A program made the position numbers and the translations under genes. A stretch of DNA of 64,000 bases from Peronospora farinosa (Eukaryota > Oomycota > Peronosporomycetes > Peronosporales > Peronosporaceae): the NCBI GenBank assembly GCA_947646735.1, contig CANTFK010000800.1, positions 124,001 to 188,000 on the forward strand, given 5' to 3'. This document shows positions 44,160 to 56,214 of this stretch, piece by piece; the stretch's first letter is position 1; every line of letters begins with the position of its first letter. The notes under the pieces were generated by a model. That model had not been told where the DNA came from and did no database searches. It was given only the letters and a program-made list of their open reading frames with translations.

Positions 44160-44163
44160 AAGG

Positions 44164-45740
44164 TTCGCCGGTCCGTGGCACCTTTCTCAGCATTTGGCAT
44201 GCGGTTGCTTTCGATTCTGAATGGTTAAATTTGAATTTGGTTGCCGCCTCCGTAGAGTTATTACACGTCAACTTGATACGGCAATTAATTCGCCATTTTT
44301 GCTCAGATTTTTCATCGCCCTTTGAGTGGTTTATTCCTGCTTTAGTCTGTTTTAACGTGGCTTTTCGAGGTCAAGATTTTGGTCTTGACTTACTTTACGT
44401 ATACTTATCGCTTGAAGCACACTCTTCACGTTGGGATCGTTTCCCTCTTTATTGGCGAGCTTCTTTGGCTACTTGGCAATTAGATTCTTCCCCGCCTGCT
44501 GAATATCAATCCACTATTTGCGAAGCTGACATGGCCCATATAGATTAATACGCTTTTACGGTTCATCGGTGGAAAACGACCTCTTGCCACACTTCATCGT
44601 AAGGCATGTAATTTTCTGAGTCATCAAGGGGATGTCCGAATTTAGACTTTTTGCTGCTGTTTCGGATCTCTCCCAGATGAACACACACTTTGTGAGGCGC
44701 TTACTGGGTCCTCAATTAAGACTGGAAGTTCCATGACTTCGGTTGTTCGCTCTTTGGCTCCCCGATTGGCGATTCCGGCCCACTAAGGTATTTCGCTATT
44801 TACCCTCTTCCCCCTGACGATATTATTGCTGCGCTTCATATCTAGTTTGACGGGGTTGATATCTGTGATGTTCCTAACTCAATTATTCGTGGCTTACTTG
44901 AATCTTCGGCTCCCCCAGATTTACCACTGTCGCGTCTAGACGCTGATGGAGTGACATTACCGGACTCATTTTGGCGTACGGAACGCGCCTTCCAACATGA
45001 CACTCTTCCAGCTTCTAACGATCTTCTTTTTCGTCTCCAACATAATGAATTGGGCTTTCGCTGTAAAAATGGCTGGCTTACTCCGGATATTCACTGTGTC
45101 CATGGGTGTAATGCCCCTGAAATGGCTTACCATCTCTTCAGCGGATGTTTTCTGGCTAGTCGTCTTTGGCAATTATTTCTGCCACCTTTTCGCCGGATTT
45201 TTCAGACTTCGATTCTATTGGTTCATATTATTTTTCTTATAAGGGCTCTCTGTTTCGTCATCTTAATGCCATACTTATGGGGCGTTGCTACCTCTTCGGC
45301 TCATTCACATTGTTCAATGCTGAGTTTTTTGGACGCTTTGGGCTAATTGCAACGATGCCATTTACACTCCTCCCTCTCCTCCGTTCATGGGACTTTACCT
45401 TCGCTGTGTGTTATTAATCCGTCTACATTTTAAACGGTTATTCAAGACTCTGACCCACCCTCGCACAGCTGCGATTGCTCGCAACAAGTCTCAGCTTCTC
45501 GCTTTTCGTCTTGAATGGCACCTGGACTTCTTTGAAGATCCATTCACATTTTTCGCGGACGTTTTCTGACTAGTTCTTGATTTTTGTCACATGGTCGCCT
45601 TGGTAAATTTTATCCGACTTATTTGCTTGCGCCACTAAGTCAAATTTGTTTACTGGCTTTGTCACATGACTTCTACCTTCTTAAGGCCATCCTAGCGTAT
45701 CATAACGACGCCCGTACTCGCACAGACAATTGAACATCAT
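44164..45740 (+). pseudogene. LINE ORF2, right part
   Basis: Continues the LINE interrupted at 32271: VEG before the insertion joins SPVRGTFLSIWHAVAFDSEW after it. The C-terminal part contains LPDSFWRTERAFQHDTLPAS and the zinc-binding segment CVHGCNAPEMAYHLFSGC with SRLWQLF (about 45096-45180), the RVT-associated zinc domain found near the end of many LINE ORF2 proteins. Later readable pieces end at ARNKSQLLAFRLEWHLDFFE (about 45480-45540). Many stops; decayed. Confidence 0.8.
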
Positions 45741-45999
45741 CCCTTCATTTCCCACATCGCTAGCCATTGTAATTTTGCGGATGCACTAATGTCAGTCACT
45801 CGTGAATTATTTTCGGCTGTTACTCTATGATAGATTTTTTGCTTCGGATATCCTTTCAACTTTACGTTCCCGTTTCTTTATTATCCATAATTTAGCTTCT
45901 AGTTCTCTCCAGGTTGCATAATTAACAGTATAATGAACGTATTCAACCAAAAGTACATTGTAGTTAAAATTTCTATATTGCATATAATCTATTCTTAAT
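45741..45999. other. LINE tail or unassigned AT-rich stretch
   Basis: AT-rich, no open frames; may hold the LINE 3' end. No poly-A tail or flanking duplication is visible. Confidence 0.35.
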
Positions 46000-46572
46000 A
46001 CCGATCCTTTACATAAGGGGTATAATATATGAGTGATATCATAAAAAATTAGTAATACCCTATACTATCGGTTTTTTATGATATCATATACTATCAGTAT
46101 CGGCTCCATAACTGATATCAGTAGTACTAAGTACAGCATCAACTGATGATGGGATGGTTCCATATCCAGATATATACTATAATTATTTTAATTGTAATTA
46201 ATCTAGTGTATGTTACTTTAAGTAGGACTATTTACATAATCTTGATGCATCTATGAAATCAGTTGTCATTTTACGTTATAGAGGTATCGGCTTGTTTTTT
46301 TTCGCTTGTGCACTTCGTGCATTGGTTCCTCGAGCCTTTAAGCTCCTAGCTTGTTCTTGCACTCTGTGCATTGGCTCTCATAGCCCTTGAGCCTATTGCT
46401 TGTAGACTATAAGTCCCTTCTAGTTTCGTAGAACGGATAGACTTCGTAGTCGTTTATGGTTTCCTTAGAGCTGGGTGGATATTAACCGTAACTTTTATTT
46501 GTTCTACTACACTTAGAGGCATTCAGCCTTACAGGTCTTCCTCTGACTTGAAAGCTGTGTAGCTCCGTTACA
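46000..46572 (+). repeat. Diverged solo C-type LTR
   Basis: Plus-orientation relative of the TE-C LTRs: TTGTAATTAATCTAGTG, TAAGTAGGACTATTTACATA, CTTGTTCTTGCACTCTGTGC and the end GTAGCTCCGTTACA line up with the reverse complement of LTR2. The start is uncertain. No PBS follows. Confidence 0.65.
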
Positions 46573-47002
46573 CTTCGCGTATAATCGACCTTCACTGATG
46601 ACAATGAAAGCAGGTGCCTCAAAACTTCACGTACACACGTGCACAGAGGAAGCTAATTACTAGACAAACGCTTAGTTATAAGGAAAAGAGAAGTACATGA
46701 TATCGTTAAGCTATCTAATAAATGTAAAGCTGTTTTTATCTTGTCTTAACTATATTCAATGTACATGTATGTATGTTACCTCTGTGCCCTCCATTCAATG
46801 CGCGCGTTCATCCGTCATTGGTCAGCGCGTTGAATGATATAATGGCCTATATCAACCAATTAGAGGACATCTCTGTCTTTTTGTGGATGCAAGAACAATA
46901 TTTTAAGTAGATATAATGTTGAGATATATCGTAAGTTATAGTAATATTCTTATTGACACTTCATAGAAGTGTTAATATATGTAACGGACTCACCCCGTTA
47001 CA
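46573..47002 (-). repeat. TE-F LTR remnant
   Basis: On the minus strand it begins TGTAACGGGGTGAGTCCGTT (at 47002), preceded by a strong polypurine tract GGTGGAGGGGGGGA (47003-47016). This identifies the 3' LTR of a further Gypsy element. The other end lies near 46573, beside the solo LTR. Contains ATG-TACATGTATG direct repeats and a GCGCGTT...GCGCGTTGAATG pair near 46800-46835. Confidence 0.6.
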
Positions 47003-47740
47003 TCCCCCCCTCCACCAAGAGAACTATTAGTGGCTCTTTAGTGACTATGGGAAGGGAGCACTTATTGTATTTCTTTTATTTCCACAAGCCTTCGAACATG
47101 ACAAAGGCACTACGCGTCACTGCCAAGGCAGCCAAGAACTCGGCTGCACGCCTCTGTGCAGCCGCTGTTGAGGCTTCACAGCCTCAATCTACATACACTA
47201 TGTAAGTCAACATCAGCCTGCAACGTCTGTTACATGTTCACGTGGCGAAGTGCCACGTAAAGATGCTGACACAAAGCTAATCGTTGAATGATCTGGTGAG
47301 TTGGATGATGCATCCGACTCAAAGCCATCTATTTCACTCCCGGCTTGCCCCGGGGTGATGCCTCACCTTTGGTCCCTACCAAAAGGGATCTTAATACATT
47401 GAGTAAATTCGTGTAACGTGAATTGTACGGGTCGTCTGATGAACCAGACGACTCGCCATCGAGACGAGTAAATCTTATTCGAATGTGGAAATATGACTCG
47501 ACTGGTTGTTGTTCGTGATGTCGGTGCTTCTACTGACATCACTGTACGTGGTGTCGGTATTTTGTCGAAACCACGCAGAAGTCTCTCGATTACAATGTAT
47601 TGCGTCCTGCTCCTGACCGGAAATTTTGTATTCTATCCACTCGTCTGATAGATCGTTGGTCTGGAATAACCAACGAACGATTTACGGTTGCGTTATTCCA
47701 TCCGTCATAGCTTCACGACCTTGACGCCAATGCGAAGAAC
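47003..47740 (+). pseudogene. TE-F internal end with antisense ORF start
   Basis: After the polypurine tract, the plus strand has an ATG at 47098, 95 bp from the LTR, opening a 35-codon frame (TKALRVTAKAAKNSAARLCA...) that ends at 47205. This mirrors the position of the TE-C antisense ATG (110 bp from the LTR). Beyond it no frame is long; the sequence has stops throughout. It is cut at 47740 by TE-E and resumes at 60125. Confidence 0.4.
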
Positions 47741-48713
47741 TGTGGTGAAGTGCCAAGGAAAATTGGAGTTTTAGGGAAATGGAACAGAGAGCAAAAGAAT
47801 TTCTGGTCACTTCCCCGAGGGAGTGACCACGACCCGGCCTCGCGGATTTACAACCACACACCAGGCCCGCCGTATTAAGAATATAAGTACCCAGACGTGC
47901 GGAGTCAGCACAGGCCCCAGGTCCCGGAAACAGGTTCCAGGGTCCCAGGGGTACAGGGGTACAGGGGCCCAGGGACCCAGGGACCCAGGGGCCCAATGTC
48001 CGAGGGTGCAGAATCGGTACACAGAATATCGAAGATTACAGAAAGTACAGGGTACCAAGGAGCCAGTCCTTCCTCCAAGAGTCGGCACGTGGCACTTTCC
48101 AGATCAAAGGGTTAGGGTTAGGCAAGAAAAGCATACAGAGAATAAGGTAAATAAACACACTCGAATTTGCATTACACGTGGCAGCTTTAAGCGCCCCTCC
48201 TAAGCTTCTCCGTCGCTTTACCTCTTCCTGGCGGGATACCCTTTGGCCCCCCGACGTCCAGCAGGTGTTAGGCAACTCAAGCAACGCAAGTTGAACCTCA
48301 GGATAGTTGGCCTGAGGTGTCAAGTAAGTGTCAACACTCTACGACCCGCTACAGGAAGCGGTTTCCCTACGGGGAAGAACACAAAGGGGTCCAAGGACCA
48401 AGAACAGTCAGCCACCAAAGGGGTACGCAGTACCAGGTGCATCGCTCTCGAATAAGTCGATTGAGCCCAGGAAACCCGGTCCCAAGTGAAGTATATCCAC
48501 TCAGGGACCACCAAGTCCAAGTCCTATACAAATACCAAGTCTTTAAGTCTTCTGCGTCTAACGAGGAGCAAGACCAGCCAAGCCAACGGGTACACAAGGT
48601 GAGACCCAAGGTTGACGCGACACGGTATCGGGGTACCCCCTCCGTAAGTCGGCAGTCCGGCGCTGTGTGTGTTTGTGGTTCTCTCACGTTGTTTGAGAAT
48701 CCACTCCACCACA
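47741..48713 (+). repeat. TE-E 5' LTR
   Basis: 973 bp, TGTGGTGAAG...CTCCACCACA, same length as the 3' LTR (59152-60124) with about 11 differences by eye (about 1%), so a fairly recent insertion. Flanked by GAAC (47737-47740). A G-rich tract lies at 47938-47992. Confidence 0.95.
47938..47992 (+). other. G-rich tract in TE-E LTR (potential G-quadruplex)
   Basis: GGGTCCCAGGGGTACAGGGG followed by more GGGG and GGG runs spaced by TACA or CCCA; at least six runs of three or more Gs. It is repeated in the 3' LTR near 59350-59404. Confidence 0.7.
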
Positions 48714-51192
48714 ATGGTGCGCGTGCCCAAATCTTTGGGAGACGCGGGATTTCACCGTGAGTCCCACGAAGAAGAAAAGACATCGGTCAAGATAGACCAA
48801 GGGGCGACCAAGACACTGGAAACCGTATCGCCAGTGATCAAGAAGGAAGAAGGATTGGAGGACCTGCAGAGCCCGGGGAGGAGCTCTGCTATTGAGGTCA
48901 AGGTGGAATATGAAGAAAAACCACCAAATCCTCCCCCTTATGTCTTCGTTGAAGAAGACAATATGGGCCATAATAAATATTATGGTCCAGGGGTCCCAAG
49001 TTTGACAGTGAAAGCTAAAAAGCAAGGGACTCCGAAGCAAGTCTCAACCTACCACGCAAGAGCCAAAGGTGCCCAAGAACAAGCAAAAGAAGCAGAAGGA
49101 TACCAAGTTGAAGACACCGAGAGGCGGAGACACGACGGACGAGTCGGGATAGAGCCAAGGCGTGGCTAGTAAGGACTGGACGGAAGAAGATTTGGAAGAA
49201 ACCTACCATCGAAAAAATTGAAGAAGTTTCTCCGAAAGGACCCGGTGATGAAGGCGCTCAAGGTCAAGCTTATGGACCAGGTCCACGGTCTGATAACGGC
49301 TCTTCCCACCACGACCACAGACCTGGAGGTCCTCAAGGCCGTAATGAATCTGCTACATGAAGCTGGGATGGATGCTGGGAACTTCACCGCTGAGACCCTC
49401 TTTGATTTCGGGTTCGAGACCTTGAAGAGGACCTTAGTGACCCTGCATGGTCACCTCAAAACGTTAGTGGGGGAGTTTCCCCCAAAGGAAGTACCCCGTC
49501 AAGATGGAGGAGTAGTGGATCCTGGTGTGGGCTCTCCTGCTGGGTCACTCGGTGAATCGTCACCAAGGTCTCAATACGAATCAGCCACCTCATCTATGAT
49601 GTCGGCCCTGATGGATACGGTGGACCGAATGCAACTGGGTCCATCTGGTGCAGCGCTATTAGAAGCACGAATTCGCGAAGCTGGCCATGTGGACACAGCA
49701 ACCCCATGGGTCCAGCGCCAAACACAGGAGGAGACGGAAGCCCGGTGCAAAGTGGAGCCAAGGTTGATGGGGACAAAAACGGATCAGGAAACAAAGACCG
49801 AGTCAGTTTCCCCTAGCGCACTCCAGTCGTACTTTGATAAGGCGATGACCAAGTTCCTTGGAGAGCAAGGCTCCACAAAAGTTGCTGTGGACAGGGGACA
49901 CACCACCAAGGGTCAAGGACCGGTTCCTCCCAGGTCCTCCCAGCGAATTGAACGCCTAGGACCACTAGGTGATATCCCTGATGTAGACATGGAATCTGTG
50001 GGATCAACCCATGATGAATACGACCCAGATGACTTGGCGTTCCCGATGACCTCAGCGCGAGCGACTGTGGCCGCGGCTACGGCAGGAGGACCCCCTACTG
50101 TTGCTGCACACATTAAGGTATCGGCCTCGTCAGATCTGAAGGAATTTAGCGGAAGGGACCACGATGAAGATCGTGCTAGAAGCTGGAGCACTAAGGTCTA
50201 GACGGCTTTCCTCCGAGACCAGGCACCAGACAGCGAGAAGTGTCTCATTTTTTGGGTCCCTGCTCACAGGTCCAGCTCAGAATTGGTATCGACAGCTAGG
50301 TCGAACGGTACGCGTCGATTGGAAACTGCTTCTGCGAGAGTTCCAAGCACAATTTTTCGGCTTGGGGGTGTCGGTGGCCCGACAATATTATCACGCCAGA
50401 AAGAGAACCGATGAGTCACCTTTGGAATATCCGTACCGTTTGAACGTGGCAGGGCTCAGGGCCAAGCTAGATATTAAGGGTTGGCCCCCCAGTGTAAAGC
50501 GAACACGTGGACCATTACGTGGAAACCTTGGATGATCAAGAATTAGCGGACCAGCTTACATTGCTCAGACATTCTGATGCAGACGACCTGGAGGAAGTCC
50601 TGCTGGCTCGTCAGAGAGCGAAGACGCGTCAAGGAAGGGTCTTGTTCGGGTCCAGCAAGTTTCGCCAGAAGGCCCCAACCACCCCAGACCACACCAAGAG
50701 TCAGCTGAGAAGACCCGTCCAAGTCATCCGAGCCACTTCTGAAAGTGAAAATGACCAAGGGTCCAGCTCCAGTGGGTCTGAGGGAGAAGGTGACCTCAGA
50801 AGAATTTATGCGGCGGCGAGTAAGCCTTACACTGGCAGGGCGAGGAACGCAGATGACCCCCGGGATCATCAGGACCCAGACCCAGACCGAAGTCGACGCA
50901 TGGCAGAGAGACCTGGACAAAAGGTGGTTCCAGGGACACCCGCGACAAAGTGTACCCATTTTGGGTCTAGGAAGCATGGGGATCTGACTGTTGGAAGCGA
51001 CTCATTTGCGAGTGCTGTGGAAGGAAAGGTCACCCAGCCGACCACTGCCTGTTTGTGTGTCGCGGTTGTGGCAAGGTTCATGACGTCGGCAAGTGCCCGA
51101 TGGAAGAGTTCTATAATCTGATTAGCCAGTGGTACAACCCGACCAAGCACGCGGGGCAACTGCCCGAGGCGGCGGAGAAGATGTTAAATTAA
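48714..51192 (+). pseudogene. gag: TE-E gag
   Basis: ATG at 48714 directly after the LTR (VRVPKSLGDAGFHRESHEEE). Charged N-terminus to a TAG/TAA pair at 49167-49172, then the same frame goes on (49218-50201: PVMKALKVKLMDQVHGLITA, VDRMQLGPSGAALLEARIRE). A TAG at 50199 stands where TE-D has Lys, and a shift leads to the capsid core (LTGPAQNWYRQLGRTVRVDW, RQYYHARKRTDESPLEYPYR). A further shift near 50505. In the zinc knuckles the first has lost a Cys (CTHFGSRKH), while CECCGRKGHPADHC and CRGCGKVHDVGKC read in another frame (about 51005-51105). Ends EAAEKMLN at 51192. Confidence 0.83.
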
Positions 51193-51223
51193 AACGCTCG
51201 CCAGGTTGGAATCTGGTACGAGC
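51183..51223 (+). promoter_or_regulatory. Probable -1 ribosomal frameshift signal, TE-E gag/pol
   Basis: Heptamer G_TTA_AAT (51183-51189) then the stop TAA; 6 nt later the stem GCTCGCCAG / CTGG-TA-CGAGC (51196-51204 with 51213-51223), identical to TE-D. The -1 frame continues LKRSPGWNLVRAERS into protease. Confidence 0.65.
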
Positions 51224-52131
51224 CGAGCGTTCTAATTGTTGCATTTATGCATTTGTGGAGAAACACCCCGTGGAGAAGGTCAATAAGTTGGATGAATTGA
51301 TTGGAAATACATCGGGCTTTTGCATTAATTCTGTTAATGCTGTGGCCAATGCGTGTGTACCTCATGTTAATTCCCGAGAAGAGACTATGATGACATTGGA
51401 CTTATTGCCGGGAGAGTCAAGAGGATACTGGAAACACCATGCCCCAGGAAAGTGGTTTAAGCAAGCCAAGGCCTCGGGGAAAATTAACAATATTCGTGCG
51501 AATCTACTGTTTGATTCTGGTGCCGAGATATCTATTTTGGATATCGCCTTTGCTCGTAAGGCAGGCTGCCAGATTAACACAAGCGAAAAACAAGAGTGCG
51601 TGGGCATTGGAGAAGCAGTTTACACCACGGAAGGGCGAACGAAGATCAAGATAACACTGAATAGTGTATTAGTATACTTGTTCAATGTGTGGGTCGGGTC
51701 CATGGCCGGCCAGGATGTGCTACTAGGAATGGACTTTATGCTGCCAGCTGGAATTCGTTTGGACATGGCGGATGGAACTATTTGCTTGCCAGACGAAGTT
51801 CGAATCCAGCTGACAGGTCGCAAGACCTTGTATAGTGGCCATATGTCTGAGGTCAAATTGGGCCAGTACGTGAATTTACCGGCAAAAAAATATGTCGAGG
51901 TTCCGCTGAAGAGGGTTACGTTGGACCAGTGGAAATTATGGATGACCCGTGGAGACAGATGATAACTACGATGACCCAAGGACATGGACATCGCCAATTC
52001 TTGAGGGTCACTAATGTGAGTGACAAGGACCTGATCCTACACGAGGATACCAAGCTGGGCATTTGGTTGGCTAAGGACCGGGGTACCCGGGCCCAAAGAT
52101 TCGTGTCAGTAGGTTCTAGGAGGTACGCTGA
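51193..52131 (+). pseudogene. TE-E aspartic protease
   Basis: Pol N-terminus in the -1 frame (51129-51962): IYAFVEKHPVEKVNKLDELI, LPGESRGYWKHHAPGKWFKQ, then LLFDSGAEISILDIAFARKA (catalytic Asp near 51511) and LLGMDFMLPAGIRLDMADG. A break near 51950 shifts to the frame 51929-52300 (GHGHRQFLRVTNVSDKDL, VGSRRYAEWKNLAYQATTDE), and another near 52200 to the RT frame. Confidence 0.83.
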
Positions 52132-53640
52132 ATGGAAAAATCTAGCCTACCAAGCAACCACCGACGAGGAGGATGCAGAGACCACTCAAGAAGAAGTGTA
52201 CCAAGGTCCGATAAACCTCAGTACACGACTCCACAGAAGATGTTGCTACGGACGAAGACCCAAGTGCCAGTGGCTAACTTGGTGCACGAGTCTGTTATGA
52301 GGGACCCTGAGTCATTACCATCAGATCAGGAGTCTGGAGGAGATTCCCTCGATAGAGGTCAACCAGCTGGAGCTAGCGTGGACACGGAAGTCTCATCTAA
52401 GGATAGGACCGATATGGAGAGGGTCCACCTAGAGGGGGGTCCACCGGTTATCAAGGCTGAAGTAGATACTTCCGATGACCAGGTCTGTGTTCACGAGAGT
52501 GGAAACTTATGTGCCGAGGATATCGACAAAAAATGGTCTGTTATCCGTGAGGTCACCCCATCCACGGACGAAGTTATGTTGGAAGACATCCAGATTCCAG
52601 ACCCCGGTGATACCCCAAAAGAGGAGGTAGACCGCCTCCGTCAGATTATATGGAGAAAACGACATTTGCTGATGGGAAAAGTTAACGCATTACCCCCGGC
52701 GGCTCGAGGAGCAGTGTGCGACATTGATGTTGGGAACGCACGGCCAATCGCCCAACGGGTACGGAAGGTGGCCCCTCAATTTAGGGAGAAGCTGGCAGAC
52801 CTGATAAAAGGCCTCTTGTCATCCAGGATAATCCAGCATTCCACCTCCCCATGGGCCAGTCCAATTGTAATCATTGTAAAGAATAATGGGGTGGATATAA
52901 GGCTGTGCATTGACTACCGGATGGTGAATGATTTACCGCGGCTTATGGTGTATCCTATGCCTCTCGTGAATGAGTTGCTGGAAGACCTAGATAAGGCTCT
53001 GTGGTACTGCTCACTGGATATGGCTAGCGGCTTTTGGGTGGTCAGTATGACCGAACGAGCCCGTTTAATCTCGGCTTTTGTAACCCCGATCGGACTTTTT
53101 GAGTGGAGACGAATGCCGTTTGGACTGAACAATGCGCCGCAGATCTATCAGCGGCTGTTGGATAATGCTTTATATGGGTTTCTTACGATTTCCTCCGAGC
53201 CGGGCTCTGACTAACCAGAGGACCTGTTCGAGGTGGGCCATCCAGAGGGAGACCTCAAGAAGTCTATATTAGGACGTAGGTCCTATATCGACGACATTTT
53301 GGTGACCTCGGAGTCATGGGATGACTCATGCGTGAAAGTGGAACGACTTTTGGAGGTGTGTGACAAGTGAAACTTATCGATCAGCGCGGTTAAGAGCTCA
53401 TGGGGCTGTCAAAAGGTAGATTACCTTGGCCACCAAGTGTCAGCGGAAGGGCTGGAGGCCCACCCTAAAGACCTTCAGTCCTTGGTGGACTTACCGTTAC
53501 CCACTACCCTGAAAGCTATGCAGTCGTTTCTCTGGAGTCTCAACTATTACAGTCGGTTCCTGGAGGACTACGCCATTTATGCATCCATCCTGTACGAACT
53601 AAGGGAAGTGTATTACCACGTATTACGAAATCGGATAAGC
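52132..53640 (+). pseudogene. pol: TE-E reverse transcriptase
   Basis: Acidic spacer, then RT: VCDIDVGNARPIAQRVRKVA (about 52718), IRLCIDYRMVNDLPRLMVYP (about 52900), WYCSLDMASGFWVV (motif A, about 53000), MPFGLNNAPQIYQRLLDNAL (motif B, about 53114), then an inserted stretch with a TAA at 53212 before GRRSYIDDILVT (motif C, about 53275-53310). A TGA at 53368 replaces an expected Trp. Connection: YLGHQVSAEGLEAHPKDLQS (about 53420). The same insertion before YIDD occurs in TE-D, so it is a family feature. Confidence 0.87.
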
Positions 53641-54080
53641 AGGACTGGGGACATACAGGAAGATGACCAGGAGGAGGACCGATGGGCCCGGGTGCAGGTG
53701 GCATTTGCTATGTTAAATAATAAGATCGCCACTGCCCCAATCCTCCGCCATTTTGATCCTGACCGGGAAGCTGTCATTATCGTCTATGCTAGCGAGTGGG
53801 CCATCTCGGCATCCCTGGTGCAGGAATATGAAGGGGTGTATATGCCGGTAACTTTCACGAGTCGGACTTTGAAGCCAAACGAGATCAACTATGGGCTGGT
53901 GGACAAGAAAGTGCTGGCGCTATTGCGAATACTAGACCTTTGCTACACGTCACTGGTCACCCGACCTATCAAGGTCTTGACCTGACACTCAACGCTGGCG
54001 TGGATAGTCCGGTCACCGGGTCTACAAGGTCGCCTGGGAAACTGGGCTGCACTCCTGTCTCAATGGACGTTAGAAGTGGT
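53641..54080 (+). pseudogene. TE-E first, degenerate RNase H
   Basis: VIIVYASEWAISASLVQEYE (about 53774-53833) has Tyr for the first catalytic Asp, DKKVLALLRILDL lacks the Glu, and after IKVLT a TGA at 53983 precedes HSTLAWIV where the third acid would lie. So none of the three acids is present. Same position and fold context as in TE-D. Confidence 0.75.
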
Positions 54081-54660
54081 TAAGTGCAAGAGGGGCGAAG
54101 ATGAAATACTGGGGACATTAGCGGCAAGCATTACGCCTCGCGAAAATGTGGACTCTATTCTATCTTCAATCGCCCCCAAGAGACATCCGCGCCAAGCTGT
54201 CTCGGTGGTTCCTCCCACAGTCGAACACGAGGAAGTCTTGTACGTGGTCAGTTTCGATGGGTCTGCACGAGTTAAGCGTGGGGGAGGAGCCTGCAGTGCT
54301 ATTGTGTGGCAACTCCCGGAATGGACGGTATTCGCCGCTGCTTCCCGGTATTTGACTGAAGCGACAGTTAATGAGGCAGAGTATGAAGGCCTATTGTTGG
54401 GCTTCTTTCTACTGAAGAACCTGAAGCGTAGACGTCTGGTAGTGTGTGGAGATTCTAACCTGGTCGTGCGACAGATGCGAGGAGAATTCGAGTGTAAGGC
54501 GCAGGGCCTGACAGTACGACGGGCGAAGGCCCTGGAAAAACTCAGGTCCTGGCCCGTTCACGAGTTTTTACACATGAAGCGCGAATGGAACCAAAGTGCA
54601 GACCGACTTGCTAACGTGGCGTTGCACCAGCAACAGGGTGTCGATATAGTGCCGGAAGAA
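54081..54660 (+). CDS. TE-E second RNase H
   Basis: Complete RNase H within the open frame 54076-55149: VVSFDGSARVKRGGGACSAI (Asp near 54255), ATVNEAEYEGLLLGFFLL (Glu near 54375), VVCGDSNLVVRQMRGEFECK (Asp near 54450), HMKREWNQSADRLANVAL (Asp near 54600). All catalytic positions are retained, making this the best preserved enzyme domain in the element; it is part of the polyprotein, not a separate gene. Confidence 0.8.
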
Positions 54661-56214
54661 GAGTTCAAGGACCTCGAAGCAATTAACCGTCTACCTGAGC
54701 GTTTAATACCCAAGGACCAGAGCCATGCATTGCGAGTTACAACTGTTACAAGATCCCGGGCCCTATCCAGAATACCGACGGAAGTCGTGCAAGAGGAAGT
54801 GGTGCAACGGATAAGGATCGAACGAATTGCAGCAGCCCAAGATGAAGAGATGTGGATACGTGATTTGAAGATTTACCTACGGGGAAACTGGAGTATTCTA
54901 TCGGCCGAGGTGGCATTTACGTGTAGAAAAATTGAGATGAACTACGCTTTGGATGATAACGATCTTCTTCTGTACTGCCCTTACCAGGGAACAGTAGACG
55001 AGGACCGTGATGGGTTGATTAGGCTAGTTATACCCGAAAGTCTACAACAAGATTTTCTACACCACTACCATACGAGTCTAGAAGGGGGACACCAGGGAAT
55101 TGGCCGCACATACCAACGGATTTGGAAACATTCTCATTGGAAAGGCTAATTCCGGAGTTTTCAGCGCTATGTTGGCACTTGCGTAGACTGCGAGACTGGC
55201 AAAGGTGGCCCCACCTTACGAGGGAGAAGTCAAGGGAACATTCAAGCTACCCATCCGTTCCAAGTTATCGCGATGGACCATATCCCATCTTTGCCCAAAT
55301 CGTTCAAGGGTAATACCGAGCTGTTGATTTGGGTGGACCTGTTTACGGGATATGTGATTGCCAAGTCTAGTTTGTCGAGGTCGGCCCAAACTGTGGCAGA
55401 AGGTTACGAAGAGTGCGTATTCTGTCGGTTTGGGGCCAGTGAGGCGATCCGTCACGACAGAGAACCCAGTTTCATGTCAGATTTCTTTCGCGCTTTCAAC
55501 CGCATAATTGGGCAGAAACAGCGGGCGACTATGGCGTATCGACAACAGGCCAATGGCACAGCAGAGAGAATGGTACAGACCATTACACGGTCCATCAAAA
55601 TGTATGTGTCAGAGGTAGATCAGAAGGACTGGGATGCCTATGCAGAAAGGCTCACTTTCGCGTTGAATACGGCCCAGGACCGGATCCGAAAGGAAACGCC
55701 ATTTTTCTTGGTACATGGCTGGGATGCCTGAAGTACTCTAGAAGCCAACATACCGTTAGGCAGCACGAAGCGGCGTGAATGTGAGCTCCGTCGATGGCGA
55801 TATAGCGTACAACGTCAGTATCGCAGAGCGAGAGAACAAGCCAACGAATTATTACGAGCTGCGATGGAAAGTCGGGCCCAGGCCCACAATGGGGAGGTGG
55901 TTGATGGTCATATTGAGGTGGATTCCCAAGTCTGGTTATACTTGGACCGGGTCAAGGAGGGGTATGCTCGAAAGCTGGCACATCTATGGCATGGGCCATT
56001 CCGAGTGAGAGAACTGGTGGGTGACTATGCTGTTCGTTTAGATATCAGTGGAACAGACTACCGTATATACCCGTTGGTACACGTTTCAAAATTGAAGCTG
56101 GTCCGGCAATATCCGGATAGACCAGATACGGTGTCGATGGTAGACGAAGCGAACCGGGTGGATTTTGATGAAGCTCTATTGCCAGAAGACAGTTGGGTCC
56201 CGGAACTGGAAGAG
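54661..56214 (+). pseudogene. TE-E integrase
   Basis: Same frame. Zinc region HHYHTSLEGGHQGIGRTYQR (about 55060-55120), a TAA at 55147, then RYVGTCVDCETGKGG. Catalytic Asp in VIAMDHIPSLPKSF (about 55267-55300), second Asp in AIRHDREPSFMSDFF (about 55447) and Glu in NGTAERMVQTI (about 55554); the spacing between the last two is exactly 35 residues (D,D-35-E). A TGA at 55729 (likely Arg CGA originally) precedes the C-terminal part: VDSQVWLYLDRVKEGYARKL, LWHGPFRVRELVGDYAVRLD, YPLVHVSKLKLVRQY. Inactive only through two stops. Confidence 0.87.

Noticed and set aside
47823..48203. ORFs inside the TE-E LTRs (also 59234-59614 and the minus-strand frames)
   Set aside because: They follow the G/C-rich repeat composition of the LTR, occur identically in both LTRs and have no domain; treated as chance frames.
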